Positions 35,439-47,350 of a DNA stretch of 64,000 nucleotides are shown here, in pieces; position 1 is the stretch's first letter, and each line of letters begins with the position of its first letter. Location: the NCBI GenBank assembly GCA_000611775.1, contig KK106981.1:7678023-7742022 (forward strand), given 5' to 3'. The notes below the pieces were generated by a model. That model searched no databases. It was not told where the DNA came from and saw only the letters and a program-made list of their open reading frames with translations. Both the position numbers and the translations under genes were made by a program. The stretch is from Umbilicaria muhlenbergii. Its lineage: Eukaryota; Ascomycota; Lecanoromycetes; Umbilicariales; Umbilicariaceae.

Positions 35439-35917
35439 CGCGCCGTATGGGCATTGTTCTGAGATTGTCATTTTGGCGAGCATCAGTAGTTTCTCGGAGT
35501 ATTGGACAAATGTGTCGGAGTTGGTGGCTATAGCATTGGTTTAGCCATCCAAGGATGGAGTCGAGGATCGCAAGTTCGATGTATCATCACAATCACATTG
35601 GCGCTGTGGCTGAATTTGAGAAGACGACTGGATGAAAACGAATTGGAGTATCAAAACTAGATAGTGCTACAGACAGATTAAATATCTATGAGGTGTCGCT
35701 CTTCGATGCTGTAGAGATGCCCGCCCGGCTAGCAGGCTGTCAATCTTTGTTTTCCGCCGTTGAAAGTACACCTCGAATATGCCGCAAACGCCATGATTAA
35801 GATAACAGTCGGAAATTTTGGTAAGCCCTCAGCTCGCAGAATCACCATTCCTGCCACCCGACATGCTGCTCAAGATGCCACTATTCATACCCAATTTTCC
35901 AAGGCTTCCAAGCCACT
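35439..35917. other. Convergent 3' regions of BRL1 and RCC1
   Basis: These 479 bases lie between convergent stops. No gene is seen. Confidence 0.6.
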
Positions 35918-37747
35918 TCAGACCCCGTTCGTCAACGCCTCGCCCTCTCCCTCCGCCAACGCAGTCAGAATGGAATATTGACCCCCGGCGCCGGCCCAGT
36001 TCAATTTCTTCTCCCTCACTGCCGTGTTATCAATCATGGTCGCCACCTCTACGTCTTCGTCAGTGCCCAACCCAGTCTGATAATTTGCCGAAAAACCCCA
36101 GCTCCACGCCTTTCCGTCCTCGGCAACGCAGATGCAATGGTCACTCCCGGCAGCCGCGAACTTGGCCTTGATGCCCGGCACCGGCGTCGGCTTCTTCAAG
36201 ATACGTGCGTTCTCGCGCTCGTCGAAGACGACGTCTTCTTTCGGGAGGGAGGAGATCTTGATGCCGGACTGGAAGCCATCGACACGTCCCCACACGAGGC
36301 ATTCGCCGTCTTTGGTGACCGCAATCGAGTGGTGCGCGCCGCCTTCGATGCTCACCAGTTCCTTGCCCTTGAGGCTCTTCACCACGGTCGGAGCCAGCAC
36401 GACGGCTTCATCCTCGCCCGCACCCTCGCTAATGCCCGTCTCGCCGTAGTTGTTCAAGCCCCAAGTCCAGACCTGTCCTTTGGTGTCAATGGCAAAGGAG
36501 TGGTAGGAACCGCACTTGACGTAGGTGATTTTGTTCTTGGGGAGACCAAATTCGCGAGGGACGAGACCGTTCATGCGCGTACGCTCAACGACACGACGGC
36601 CGAGCTGGTTTTGTTGGCCCGCGCCCCAGGCGTAGACTGCACCTTTTGCAGTAAGAGCGAGCACGTGGTTGGCTCCGCAGACGAGGTGTTTGATCTTCTT
36701 CAAACCAGAAACGAGGGCTGGGGTGTTTTGGACATGAGTATCAACGGTAAAGCCGAGAATACCTTCATTGCTCTATTTCGATGTCAGTTTCCAATATAGA
36801 TCCAGGGAGTAGAATAGTCTCACCCTGAACGTGCCCCATCCATACACTAGGCCTTCGTCTGTGAGCGCAAAGGTCATGCTGTCCCCGGCTGCGACCTCGA
36901 CGAATACAGTGCCTTCAGGGAAGCTGTCACTAGGGATAGCAGTCGGAGTGCTCTCCTTCGGATTGAGGCCGCTATCACTCCCAGCATCGCTATCGCTGTC
37001 GTCGGCATCCATATCCTTCAAGCCGCCTTCCCAAGTAGTGTCCCTCCCCAACGCACCCTGATCGTTGACACCCCATGTCAAGATCTTGTTGTCATGCGTC
37101 AAAGCCGCAACATGCATGCCACCCGCCGCGATTTGCACCACCCCAACGGTGTCAGCTGGAAGGTGAGGATTGAGGCGAGGGCGCTTGACGTCGATCGCAT
37201 TCTTCGCAGGGCCAAGGCCGAGTTCGCCGGAGGAGCCTTCGCCAAAGACATAGACATGGAGTCTCTGCTTGGGTGCTTGGTTAATGACCGGGCCTTTCTT
37301 GACGACTTTTGGGGCCTTTGGTACTTTTGGAGCTGCAACGCGTACTTTCTTCGCAGGAGGGGCGGCTGTTTCGGTCTCATCCGCTGCTTCGTCGGCTGCA
37401 GCAGTCTTGCGCTTCTTGGATTCGTTGGCCGTTGGTTTGGCCACTGGGGCAGCAGCTGTTTTGTTAGAAGCCGTGGCTTTAGGAGCGGCGGGTTTTGCTG
37501 CGGGCTTCGCTGCTGGGGCTGCGGCATTCTTGTTGGTGGATGACGAAGCTTTAGAAGCTCCCTTGGGTGCAGGAGTCTTGGTCTTCTTAGCTGCTGGCTC
37601 AGAGGAGCTTGTCTTGCGCTTCGATGCAGCTTTCGCGGTGCTAGTCGCTTTGGGAGCTGCAACGTTTTTCTTGACCTTGCCCGCTGCTGGAGCTTTGGAT
37701 GCAGGAGCCTTGGCCTTGGTGGCGGTTGCCGCTTTCTTCGGAGGCAT
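35918..37747 (-). CDS. RCC1: RCC1-like Ran guanine-nucleotide exchange factor
   Basis: Two exons (37747-36824 and 36772-35918) with a 51-base intron encode 592 residues. The first ~150 residues are a Lys/Ala/Pro-rich tail (MPPKKAATATKAKAPASKAP onward), suited to DNA or nucleosome binding and nuclear import. Seven RCC1 blades follow: HVYVFGEGSSGELGLGP, KILTWGVNDQGALGRD, GLVYGWGTFR joined to SNEGILGF, AVYAWGAGQQNQLGRR, QVWTWGLNNYGETG, ECLVWGRVDGFQSG and KAWSWGFSANYQTGLG. The acidic loop DMDADDSDSDAGSD lies between blades. RCC1 (yeast Srm1, S. pombe Pim1) loads Ran with GTP on chromatin. The antisense frame at 37,269-37,778 is a shadow of the repetitive tail. Confidence 0.96.
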
Positions 37748-38686
37748 GGTGAAAAGGCTTCAAAGAAAGAAGAGGTAGGAAAGGTGCCTGGGTGATTGTT
37801 TGGTAATGGGAAGGGGAAAGATGTGTTGTTTTCGTCGAGAAAACGCGCGCTTCGTTTAGAATTCTGGTTAGCGATGCATGCCGGAGAAACAATGACGCAC
37901 TAGCGTCCTCGACCTACCGGAGATCTTGCGGCGCCGAAGACACAGCGGAGTCGATGTGTCTGTCGGATTGGAGTGCGATGCTAAAAGTGATGGAGAAGTG
38001 TTCAGAGGTTGGTGTGTTTGGTGTATTTGGTGGAAAGATGAGAGATGTAGGAGGAAAGAGCTTGAGATGGACCATAAAATGGCCTGACTCTGATTCTGAT
38101 TCACATTTCGAGGGTGGCTGGTAAGACGTCAATAGAGAGGAGCGAGGACAATGCGCCGAGCTGTTGGACCAACGCTCTTTATTGTCCTTTTTCGCACCGA
38201 GACAAACTTGGAGAGCAATGCAATAAACAATAGCAACTGCGGCGTCTATTCAGAATAGCAATAACTCTCCGGTCACTGCGATGGTCTCTCTGGTACTCGG
38301 TATGGTAAGGTACCGTTCTGGACTGAGACGACCTGCGCGCCTGAGGCCCTGCGCTTCAAGAAGCACACCATGCACATTCAGAGCGGTTTGCCCGTGGATA
38401 TTGCTCTTAAGGCTAGCAGGCATCGAAGCCATTGATATGATTGACACTGGATAAGGAGGACTTATACACCCCTTGAAATACAGTGACCTGGTCAGAAGCC
38501 GGCAGGAGCAGCTCTCTTCGCCGAGGATGGCAGAAAGCAAAGCCCCGCCTTACCCCACAGTTGAGTCGCCGTCACCCCACTACTAGATAAACATGTATAG
38601 AAGCAAACAAATGCCCCATATGCTGTGTTCTCCCCTTATATCGCTACAATATTACCTCGTGCCATTGCCCTTGATACCTCAGCAAA
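37748..38686. promoter_or_regulatory. Divergent promoter region, RCC1 / cyclase-family gene
   Basis: About 940 bases lie between outward-facing starts. GGTGTGTTTGGTGTATTTGG (about 38,012) is a small imperfect repeat. No gene is supported. Confidence 0.5.
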
Positions 38687-40125
38687 ATGACTCAGAACAC
38701 TCCACATGGACTGCCCAAATTCTCCGACCTGCCGGTACGGAAAGGAGATCCCCCTTACTCAGCATGGGGCCTTTACGGCAAAGACGATGAGCTTGGCACA
38801 TTGAACAGATTGACCGATGATCTGGTGCTCAAAGCTGCCAAGGAAGAAATACAGACCGGCACCAGGTGTGTACGGACATTTGTTGCTTGAGAGTCTGTCG
38901 TAACTGTCGTCTCCGCCATGCACGCTCGGGGCTTCTATAGGAGCATCCATGCTCGATCTAGGTCTCTTGGCTCTAATAGAACCAAACATTGTAATACACT
39001 GCCTCGAAGCAATCACTAAGTAGATGTTCTAGAATCTCGCTGAACTGGCCTCTTGACGCCCAGACCAAACCTCTCTTCGGCCGCCAGGTCTTTCACAAGA
39101 ACATCTCCCACAAAGCCCCTCGCACAGTCAACGACGACGTCTGGACTTTTAATACCCAGAGCAGCAGTCAGTGTACGCTCAAATCACATTCTCCGCTCGT
39201 ACATCGTCCCGATGCTGATATGAAGACCTTCAGGGGACGGCCTCCGCCATTTTGCCTACCAGAAGGAGCAGAGATTCTATAATGGCGTCAGCATGGAAGA
39301 TATCTTTGGCGAGCACAAGACTAACGTCAACGGCATCCACGGTAAGTTGCACGGTAACAAGCACCAGTTTGCACCTTGCCGTCGGCAGGCGAACCCAATG
39401 TGGTCTTGATTGCAAGTCCCTGATGGAATTAGCATGGGCCGAGAAGGGCATTGTAGGCCGGGGGGTACTCTTGGACTTTGATGCGTGGCGTCATGCGAAC
39501 AATGTTCTCTATGAGCCCTTCCAGACAGGCTCCATAACCCTGAAGCAGCTCAAAGCGGTAGCAGCAGCACAAGGCACGGAGATCAAGTTTGGAGACGTTT
39601 TGTTGATTCGCTCTGGTAAGCCGATGAAAATTTGGGAGAACAAGTGCGTTGACAAGCTCCCAAAGGGTACATGAGGGCGTTCAGCGGAATGCCCCAGGAC
39701 GAATTAGAGGCAAAGGCAAACGTAAAACCACCACCACTCTCGGGTGTAGAGCAAAGCGAGGACATGCTGGAGTGGATCTGGGAGAACTTTTCGGCAGTTG
39801 CAGGCGACCACCCAGCCTTTGAATGCTTGCGTGAGTACACACAACCACGAAGTGCGTGAGGATGCAGAAGCTGAACAGATGCAAGCACCCCAGAAAGATT
39901 TCTCACTGCACGAGGTCTTACTCTCTGGTTGGGGCTGTCCCATCGGTGAGCTGTTCGACCTGGAGAAGCTCGCGGAACATTGCAAAAAGGTCAATCGATG
40001 GTCATTCTTCGTGTCGAGTGAGGTATGCAACGTGCCTGGAGGCGTTGCGAGGTGCGTTTATTCGCCGCCGCTTGCCCTGTCGATGCTGATCGCTCAGCCC
40101 TCCAAATATGTTAGCTATATTCTGA
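38687..40125 (+). CDS. Cyclase-family (kynurenine formamidase-like) enzyme
   Basis: Seven short exons can be placed: 38687-38865, 39033-39172, 39234-39341, 39433-39615, 39666-39830, 39886-40051 and 40098-40125. All phases agree, giving 322 residues. Family landmarks include YSAWGLYGKDDELGTLNRLT, ISLNWPLDAQTKPLFGR, QWDGLRHFAYQKE (metal-site region), AWAEKGIVGRGVLLDFDAW, FGDVLLIRSGYM, LHEVLLSGWGCPIGELFDLE and the end EVCNVPGG-VASPP. The family (PF04199) hydrolyses small amides or lactones using a metal ion; fungal members of this branch are of unknown substrate. The last exon has only 28 bases. It converges on the RIB7-fusion gene, 111 bases away. Confidence 0.9.
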
Positions 40126-40236
40126 GGCTCTTGTCCCTGCTTCAAGATGCCCGACTGTGTCATACGTACAGAGAGTCATTCAACATCTACTTTCGCATGT
40201 CCACTATCCCCCAGTTGTGACCAGGAGAGGCTTGAG

Positions 40237-41943
40237 TCACGATCTTCCATCAATTTTCGGTCTGCCACACATGACAACATCTTCACCTAGTTGCTGCCAT
40301 TTGATTTCTCCAAACCTGATCACCGGTTTCGGCCGTCCGGTTTGATCCAATCTGCCGACGGGACTCACCACCACACCGCCCTTGCCTAGATACGTAGGCG
40401 CCATGGTCACAACCACCGAACTGATCATGCCTACATATTCAGGTTGAAGCAACTCGTTGATGACGGTACCGCCTCCTTCGATCATAATACTCCTGACTCC
40501 TTCTGCTGCCAGTGCCTTCAATATCGCATCCCAACTCAATCTCCACTTCTTATCGAATTCTGTAAGACCAAGGTATCTTCCACCGTAGTACTTGAGCAGT
40601 TCAATCCTGTTTGGATCCATTGCAAAACCCGGTGCCATGATAATCCATGGTCCCTTACCCTTACCCTCCTGGACGGTCTTGAGGATCCGTGAATCTGGCG
40701 TGATGTACCACCGAGCGCCCGGGTCTACAATAACCGGTCTTGGCTGCCCATCCCATCCTAAGCCGCCATAGCCTCCTACACCTTCGAGACGGCAATTAAG
40801 CCCTGGGTCATCCGCGATGGCTGTGCCTACACCGACGAGAATTGCGTCGTGCTTGGAGCGTAAATAGTGCGTCATCGCCTTCGACTCGGGTCCTGAGAGA
40901 ATGGTCTGCAATCCAGGAGCCAAAGCAAGAGACGAGTCCATTGAAGTAGCATAAGTCAGCGTTACATGTGGTAAGCCTCCTTCTGGGGGTTTCAAGTCGA
41001 CTGGGGGGAGATAAGGCTCTAGGAAATTGCGCGAATCCACCGGAAAATGTAAGGTGTTGACCGGGTGTGTGGGAGCGTCATGGGTTGGCGGATCTGCCAT
41101 TTGCGCGTGTCCATTTATCAGAACAGATGAAGGCTCATCGTCCTTTCTAATTATACCATTACCATGATCATATTTGTAGCCATCATGAACACGTAGTGGA
41201 TCCCGATGTGCCTGCCGCCATGCTTGAGAGGCATTTCGAACGTCGTTCCGATTCAAGTAGCGACCTCCCGCTGCTGCAAGCTTCTCCATGTCTTCGCTCA
41301 TCAGAGTGAAAACCGATGCCGGCATGTAGCCTTTTACAACCTCGGACCTTGCTATGTCCATGAGTACAGTGGTCCGCTTAATCTTGTCGAGGTGATCCAA
41401 GTCGTGAGTATGATGAGTCTGCTCTCCAACTCTGGTAATGGAGTAGCTGGAATATCCGCCATCGAAGCGCACCGTCTTCAGTCTCATCTGACAAGTTCCT
41501 CCTTCCCGGATCTGCTTCTTACGCACCGGCTTCCCATCTGGTCTTGGAGTATCAGAGGCTTTCGGGGTGTATGTAGGCCGCTGCAGGCGGCATGCGTAGT
41601 AGTCTGTAGTGGCGCGGCCTGTCCGATCTGTGCCAGCGCGATGTTGGCGGACCCAGACATTATCGACATACGGCCAGTAGCGCTCGAATTCTTCCACTTG
41701 GAGCTCAATCGTGTCCTGAACATGGAAGAGGCGTTCACGCATAGCCGCTAGGTTTGGAGGCGGTTGAAGTAGGTCCTTGAGGGTCCTACTCGAGCTTGGA
41801 ACTTGCTCAGCGTGATCGATCGGATCTGGACCAGTAGGGGTGGTTGGCTGGCCGTTGTCGTCTGCCGGTACAACGCTTCCATCCTCTCCGTTGATATGTA
41901 GCTCGGTCTCACTCATCGCCTCCAGCTCCCTTTGACTGCCCAA
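40237..41943 (-). CDS. RIB7: RIB7-like reductase fused to an N-terminal Cys/His module
   Basis: This is one uninterrupted frame of 568 residues. The C-terminal part (about 325-565) is a RibD-C/Rib7 reductase: VTLTYATSMDSSLA, LSGPESKAMTHYLRSKHDAI, LVGVGTAIADDPGLNCRLEG, RPVIVDPGARW and IMIEGGGTVINELL. Rib7 reduces the ribosylamino-pyrimidinone phosphate in riboflavin synthesis using NADPH. Yeast Rib7 is 244 residues, so more than 300 residues are extra. In that extension, residues 85-185 have Trp90, YYAC (Cys118), GTCQMRLK (Cys151) and THHTHDLDH (His177-His180), a C-x32-C-x(n)-H-x-H layout like FAR1/FLYWCH/WRKY-type DNA-binding domains of MULE transposases. The middle (185-260) is helical, with MDIARSEVVKGYMPASVF. 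Both parts share one frame, with no splice sites required. The domain assignment of the extension is inference. Confidence 0.85.
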   Translation of the reverse strand: MGSQRELEAMSETELHINGEDGSVVPADDNGQPTTPTGPDPIDHAEQVPSSSRTLKDLLQPPPNLAAMRERLFHVQDTIELQVEEFERYWPYVDNVWVRQHRAGTDRTGRATTDYYACRLQRPTYTPKASDTPRPDGKPVRKKQIREGGTCQMRLKTVRFDGGYSSYSITRVGEQTHHTHDLDHLDKIKRTTVLMDIARSEVVKGYMPASVFTLMSEDMEKLAAAGGRYLNRNDVRNASQAWRQAHRDPLRVHDGYKYDHGNGIIRKDDEPSSVLINGHAQMADPPTHDAPTHPVNTLHFPVDSRNFLEPYLPPVDLKPPEGGLPHVTLTYATSMDSSLALAPGLQTILSGPESKAMTHYLRSKHDAILVGVGTAIADDPGLNCRLEGVGGYGGLGWDGQPRPVIVDPGARWYITPDSRILKTVQEGKGKGPWIIMAPGFAMDPNRIELLKYYGGRYLGLTEFDKKWRLSWDAILKALAAEGVRSIMIEGGGTVINELLQPEYVGMISSVVVTMAPTYLGKGGVVVSPVGRLDQTGRPKPVIRFGEIKWQQLGEDVVMCGRPKIDGRS

Positions 41944-42837
41944 GGGCCTAGCTATCTAACGGTCCGCTGTGAGTGGTCGAGGTTCTTGAGAGCAGGTCGT
42001 CCGGACAATTTGAGGGCATATAACTGAATTCAAATGACGACGTTAGCGTCTATGTAACGTAGGCCCTCAATCGAAGTCATCGCTCTGACAGGGAGAGGCA
42101 CTCACCTTGGGGAAATCCAGAACACTGCTGATTGGGGTTGAGTGGAAGCTGGCCGAGCTTACGATTAGCGAGTCTGCGTTCTACTGCGACGTGCAACATG
42201 GTGGAATCAACGACCGCTCAACCAAAGGGCCCAATGACAAGTTGTTTACTCGGTTTCCTCGACTTCTTTGCTACAACATCACTGAAAGCATCACAGATTC
42301 CACAAGGTCTAGTAGATACTGATTATAATCTGCTCATGAGGCTATTGTAACACTTGTGGAAGTCCAACAGCCCTATGATAGGAGAATCCATTCGCTGTTG
42401 TTAACTCGAATAGAAGTTTCTACTCCTGTCGCTAACAGAGACACTTGATCCTAAGCGTGGGGCCAGACCTGTTTGACTGCCTCAAGTGAAGCTTGCCAGA
42501 TGATAGAAAAACAAATAGCAGTTCCTGCGCAATTGGTAGAGAAGTTGTCGCTGCAATAGCTAACAGCGGTCATTGACCCTAACTATTTGGCCCCCAGACA
42601 TGTGTGACTGCCTCAAGTGAGGTATGCCCAATGTTGCCCAGATGAACAGAAGCCCCATAACACTTTTGTGGGTATTCGCTCGCAAAAAACCTTTGGAAAC
42701 CGTGGCAAGGATTACTAGCAGTCTTTGAACATTAGTAGCTCTTTCTGGAGATCAGCTCGTAATCCGTATCAACTATTGAAAATTAATAGCCGACTAATTC
42801 GCGCAATCTCATGCTCGGAACGAGGAATGGAGGATGC
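41944..42837. other. Intergenic, RIB7 fusion to PAF1, with an imperfect direct repeat
   Basis: About 890 bases without a gene. Two related segments (about 42,428-42,505 and 42,560-42,649) share GCTAACAG, TTGACTGCCTCAAGTGA or close variants, and GCC-CAGATGA in the same order. The likely promoter of the fusion gene lies at the low-coordinate end. Confidence 0.6.
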
Positions 42838-44532
42838 TTAAGCTTCATCGGGTGGCTTGACATCGCAACCGGCTCTATGGCCCGAGCGCTTGGCGATCTC
42901 GAACTCATTCGGCTCCCCAACAACCAAGTCGACCACATCTACCCCCTCGGCTTCCTCATCATCGATTCTACGCGCCATGCCGAGCTGAGCGATGTTCTTG
43001 CTGCGACGTGGTTTGAGTTGCATCTTCTGGAGGACCGGGTAGTAGAAGGCAGCCTTCTCCTGACGGTCCTTTGATGGAACCTTATTTCCGTGGAGATTCG
43101 ATTGTGCCATTTGTTCCACGAGTTCTGGATCATGGAGGGCGACCGCGACTTCATTGTAGGGTTTGTCAGCGTTGCCCGATTGCAAGCCGGTTTCGTAGGT
43201 GCGGAGGCGAGAGTAACGGAAGCACTGCTGACGGGCGTCTTTGTCATCGTAGGTGTACAGGGATGGATCGTCTTTTGCTGGATTGTCTACGTCGAACTTT
43301 ATCTTGACGTTTTCGGCTGTCTGTCCGTCGACTGGAAGGAAAAACTCATAGTTGAAAGGTGGAGGCCCAGGCGGGGGGTTTTTCACAGGATCAGCTTCAT
43401 GAGCGATACGCTTTGCCTCGAGCTCTGCCGCAACCTCAGGGTCTAACTCCAAAGGATGGAGTAAACCAACTTCCATGCGCGAATCGTAACTGTCAGTAGC
43501 CTGTGTGGGGGCGGTAGCAAATTTGGCAACTACGTAACCCGCAGCATCCGTGAAGGCGTCGAGATCGGGCACAAGAGGATAGCTGTCGACTAGCTTTAAA
43601 CCTGGCTTGGAAGGGTGCTTTGGATTGTTCCAAGCGTCTGTCTCGGCTGGGGTAGGCGCATCGCCACGAATGTCGCTCGCGTTGTCAGGTCCTTTGTAGG
43701 CATCTTCCGGATGCGCTATATCGAAGCCTTTTAGAGTCGAGCGAAGAACGTTGACAGGATGGTCTTTGGATGCATCTACAGGCTTTCTCTTCTTGATGGT
43801 GGACTTGACCAGATTCTTGTTGGACTCCACACGGGAGCGGCCCTGCTCAGATGAGATATATTCGGTTCTCCGAAGGAAACTGACACTGGCGGGAGCAAAC
43901 TTGGGTTTTCCAAGTGATGCAAGGGGACGGAGGAGAGCCTTATCGCGAGGGTGAACCGGTGGTGGGTGAAGTGGGGCTTGGATCGCTGTTGATGGCATGT
44001 CAGTATGAATTCTCGATACACGTAAGCGTCATGAGGTTGGCTCTTAGAACTTACAGCTCTCGTCGCCATCGAAGATCCCAGGCATCCCCACCAGATCGAT
44101 TGGCATCCCCAGCTCAGCATCCGCTTCGATGTTGAGGGGTTGCTCCCTCGCCATACGTGAGGCAAAAGCAGCAGAGGTATAATGAGCGAGACCATCGGTC
44201 GGTATATTCAAGAGCTTTGGAGCGCCTGGAGGAGGAGGCAAGGAGTTGTTGTAACGAATGCGCGCGATGTAATCCTGATGATACACGCGCTCGGAGCGAG
44301 CGTTTGGGGCTGTCATCGTGTCTTTGTGGGCATCAACGCTGTCAAGGGTAGCCTCTAATGGAATCTCGAGAACTGGGCGCCGAGCTAATGCTTCATTCTC
44401 TTCGAGGGTTTCGTCTTCGGGGACGTCTGCGACATCTGCATCGAAGTGTTAGTGGGTGAGGTGAAGTGGTACGCGTTGAGATGCATCAAATCACTTACAA
44501 GGTGAAGGCGGGTACTTCCTTGAGCTAGCCAT
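42838..44532 (-). CDS. PAF1: RNA polymerase II-associated factor Paf1
   Basis: Three exons (44532-44499, 44435-44055, 43985-42838) give 520 residues. The first exon has only 34 bases (MASSRKYPPSP). Family landmarks: DYIARIRYNNSLPPPPGAPK, IDLVGMPGIFDGDES, HPRDKALLRPLASLGKP, SFLRRTEYIS, LRSTLKGFDIAHPEDAYKG, WNNPKHPSKPGLKLVDSYPL, PDLDAFTDAAGYVVAKF and a late YYPVLQKMQLKPRRSKN. Paf1 is the core of the PAF complex that travels with RNA polymerase II and supports H2B ubiquitylation and H3K4/K36 methylation. ARP8, another chromatin gene, is next upstream on the same strand, 387 bases apart. The exon 1 assignment is inferred from the splice signals and matching phase. Confidence 0.92.
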
Positions 44533-44919
44533 CACGCCGTAAACCCTTTTGGGCTAGATACCCTTGGTGGTTGGTGCTCGCTGCTTTGGCGTATTCGTGA
44601 CCGAGGTTATGACGTGTTCAAGCTTCAAGTTTACACGAAGAGGCTTGCAGATAAGGTTTGGGGCCAAGCTTCTTAGTAAGCGTGGCGGTGGAAAACAACC
44701 GTTCACGCAGGTACGGATACTTGTACCGCAACTCAAGAGAGAAAGTCGTCCCAAAGAACATCATAGTAATTTACTATACAACAAATGCACGGCAATTCTT
44801 GCACCAAGAACTGCCGTAAGTTCATTTGTTTACTGTGAGGGTTCAAGCGGTATATGTCCTCACTGCTCCTTACCAACAGCTGCGGTGTTTCCTGCAACAG
44901 CTCTAGAAGCGCCAGTAAT
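44533..44919. other. Intergenic, ARP8 3' end to PAF1 promoter
   Basis: These 387 bases lie between two minus-strand genes. I see nothing beyond UTR and promoter sequence. Confidence 0.55.
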
Positions 44920-47350
44920 TTACCACGCCCACATGCACTTGTAGGCCAACAACCTGGCCCCCAGGCGGTCATACTCCATTCTTCCAATCCAGCTATCGTT
45001 CGTGCCCCTCAACTTTCCAAACACGCTGCCGCCCTTCCAGACCACCCCTTGAGGATCCAACTCCCTTGGTGGGGTTCCAATCATGATGTCTTTTGCATAG
45101 CCAGGTCTGAGCTCCTTCAATCTTTGCTCAAGAAAGGCATAGAAGCCTGGTATCTGAGAGCCCCCACCAATGACCATGATACCACCAAGGAAATCACGTG
45201 TCTTGCGCTCATCGCTTCGCGCACCATGCACGACGGAAGTGAGAATAGCCGCGTCAAGAGCGAGAACGGGGAGGACATCCTCGACGACCGAGGCACTGGA
45301 AGCAGAAGGAGTGCTGTTGATGTTACCATCCTGGGGTGGCGCTGGTGTACCATCTCCTTCAGGAGCAGGAGAACCGACAACAGATGATCGAGGCGTGTTG
45401 TCAAGGTCGTTCAGCCTATTAAATGGGTTCGGAAGCTGGCGAGCCGGCGTCGACACCGCATTCCCGTTGATGGCGACACCGGTGTTCGTCGTTACTGGAG
45501 GGCTGATTATATCAAGAATGGCAGACTGCGCTGACGAGATAGGATCGTTGGGTGACCCATCGTAAAGATCGTGTGATCGATCAACGAGGCTTCTCCGCCC
45601 TTTGAGCTTCTCGCTATTGTCAAAGATGGACGGCTGAAAGTAGCCCTGAGGCGCTAAAAGAACTTCGTCGTAGGTTTTGAATGCATACTTTCGGGTGTCC
45701 TGTCCTGATGCTCTCAAATGAAAGTCAAACAGCTGAACGCTGATGTCGGCTTCGTTCATGGTGCAGAATTTGGACTTCAGCTCCTCGGCAAGCAAGAAGT
45801 CATATCGCCGCTTGAGATTGATCTCCGCATAAGGAAAGTGATCGAACAACATCATCCGTATGAATGTTTCGGTGACATCTGCTCCCCCGAATTTCAAGTT
45901 GACTCGGGAACTGTCAACACACATGCCCTCCTCAACGCAGCATATTGATGTCTTTTGAGCGCCGATGTCGACCACACAAGCACTGGTATAGCCGGCGCCA
46001 AACGTTGCCGCTAAGCTTTCCTGAATGAAGCAGACTCTTCCAAAGCCAAAGTCGCGTAGGAGCATCTCCAGGATATGAGTGACATATTGACGCTCGTAGA
46101 GATCCGGTATCACAAATACGCACCCATATTGACCCCAGTCTTTTCTTCTTCGCAGGTTCAGTTGGTTTTTGATGGCTTCTTCGATGATTACGGAGATGTC
46201 TTCGTAGAGTAATGTCTTGCTGTCGTAGTCACGTTCATTGTACCATCCCCGCTGCAGAGGCCAAAACAGCTTGTATCGGGGATTCGAATAATCTGGTATT
46301 CTTAGGGCTTCCTTGCCAGTGAAAAACTCTGGCGCTTCAGAAGAATCGGTAGGGATCTCAGTCCATTCAATCCGAAGCGGATCGTTATGTTCTGGTATTG
46401 ACTCGGGTATTGTGCGCCGGTTGTAGTTGACGACTAATTCTTTGGAGTTGGGAAGAACTCTGCGCTTGTTGTTGCGCATATGTACCTTGAGATCAGCACA
46501 CATGGTTGTGTATTGACGAGCAAACTGCCAGCGAATTAATATTACCGCATCCGGACACGTGATTAGATGATCATACATCGTCTCCAAACATCTTTTCGGG
46601 TTCTAATGTAGACCCGTCATCCAGCTTCAATCTCTTCGGCGTCGGCTCACCACTCCCTTCTTCAGATTCACATTCTCTCCATTTCCTTGCAATGACCATA
46701 GGTACTGTCTTGGGTAATGCATCACTTGCAAGCCCTATCCGCAAATTCTGGCTGCCCGGGTGTATAACGATGACCTTAGATCCCAAAGCATCCTGGCCCG
46801 TTAGAGCACCGCCAACGTCTTCGGCCCCCACATCATCGTCAATATCCATCTCCGCTTCTGTGGGCGGCAGATCATTAGGCCGGGCCTGTGCAAGTGCTCG
46901 ATCTCGATCTTTCGCATTCGTGGCCATACGGTTCCTACGTTCTTCTTGCTGGAGACGAAGTGGGAGGATTTGGTCATCACGCTTAAGGTATTCGCTGGGA
47001 GTTAAGAGAGAAGTCAGCCAAAAGGATCAGTGCACCACTAGTCCAATCTTTCATGTTCTCGAACTCGATGCCGCCCGCGCTTTCTGCAGAGGTAGTAGAA
47101 AATTCGGGCCCGATCCCTTACGGATCTCGGGACACCTACGTGTAGTAGTTCTTTTGGTTAATCATGGTGACCTGCGGCCATGTCGTAAGGTCCATGTTGT
47201 TGTCGGTCCGCTCCAGACCTACGACCGTAGATTGTTAGTGCGCGATTCTCGAGACGACTATGAGCTGAGGGATGACATGTCATGCTGCCATAACTTTCAA
47301 TGCGTACCTTCCTCCCGAAGGAGCGCCTTCCCGGACTTCTTCCCCACCAT
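44920..47350 (-). CDS. ARP8: Actin-related protein 8 (INO80 complex)
   Basis: Four exons (47350-47308, 47218-47140, 46994-46577, 46524-44920) give 714 residues. The two small 5' exons encode MVGKKSGKALLREEG, then LERTDNNMDLTTWPQVTMIN with QKNYYT, and exon 3 opens EYLKRDDQILPLRLQQEE. Actin-fold landmarks are VIVIHPGSQNLRIGLASDAL, LVVNYNRRTIPESIPEHNDP, CVFVIPDLYERQYVTHILEM, SACVVDIGAQKTSICCVEEG and GGIMVIGGGSQIPGF. The region after QGYFQPSIFDN carries a long Ser/Pro/Asn-rich insertion (about 130 residues), usual for Arp8. Arp8 joins actin and Arp4 on the HSA domain of Ino80 and helps bind extranucleosomal DNA. It faces ARL1 across about 500 bases. Confidence 0.95.

Noticed and set aside
37269-37778. 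Long Ala/Gly-rich frame on the plus strand
   Set aside because: It is the antisense shadow of the repetitive Lys/Ala/Pro tail of RCC1.
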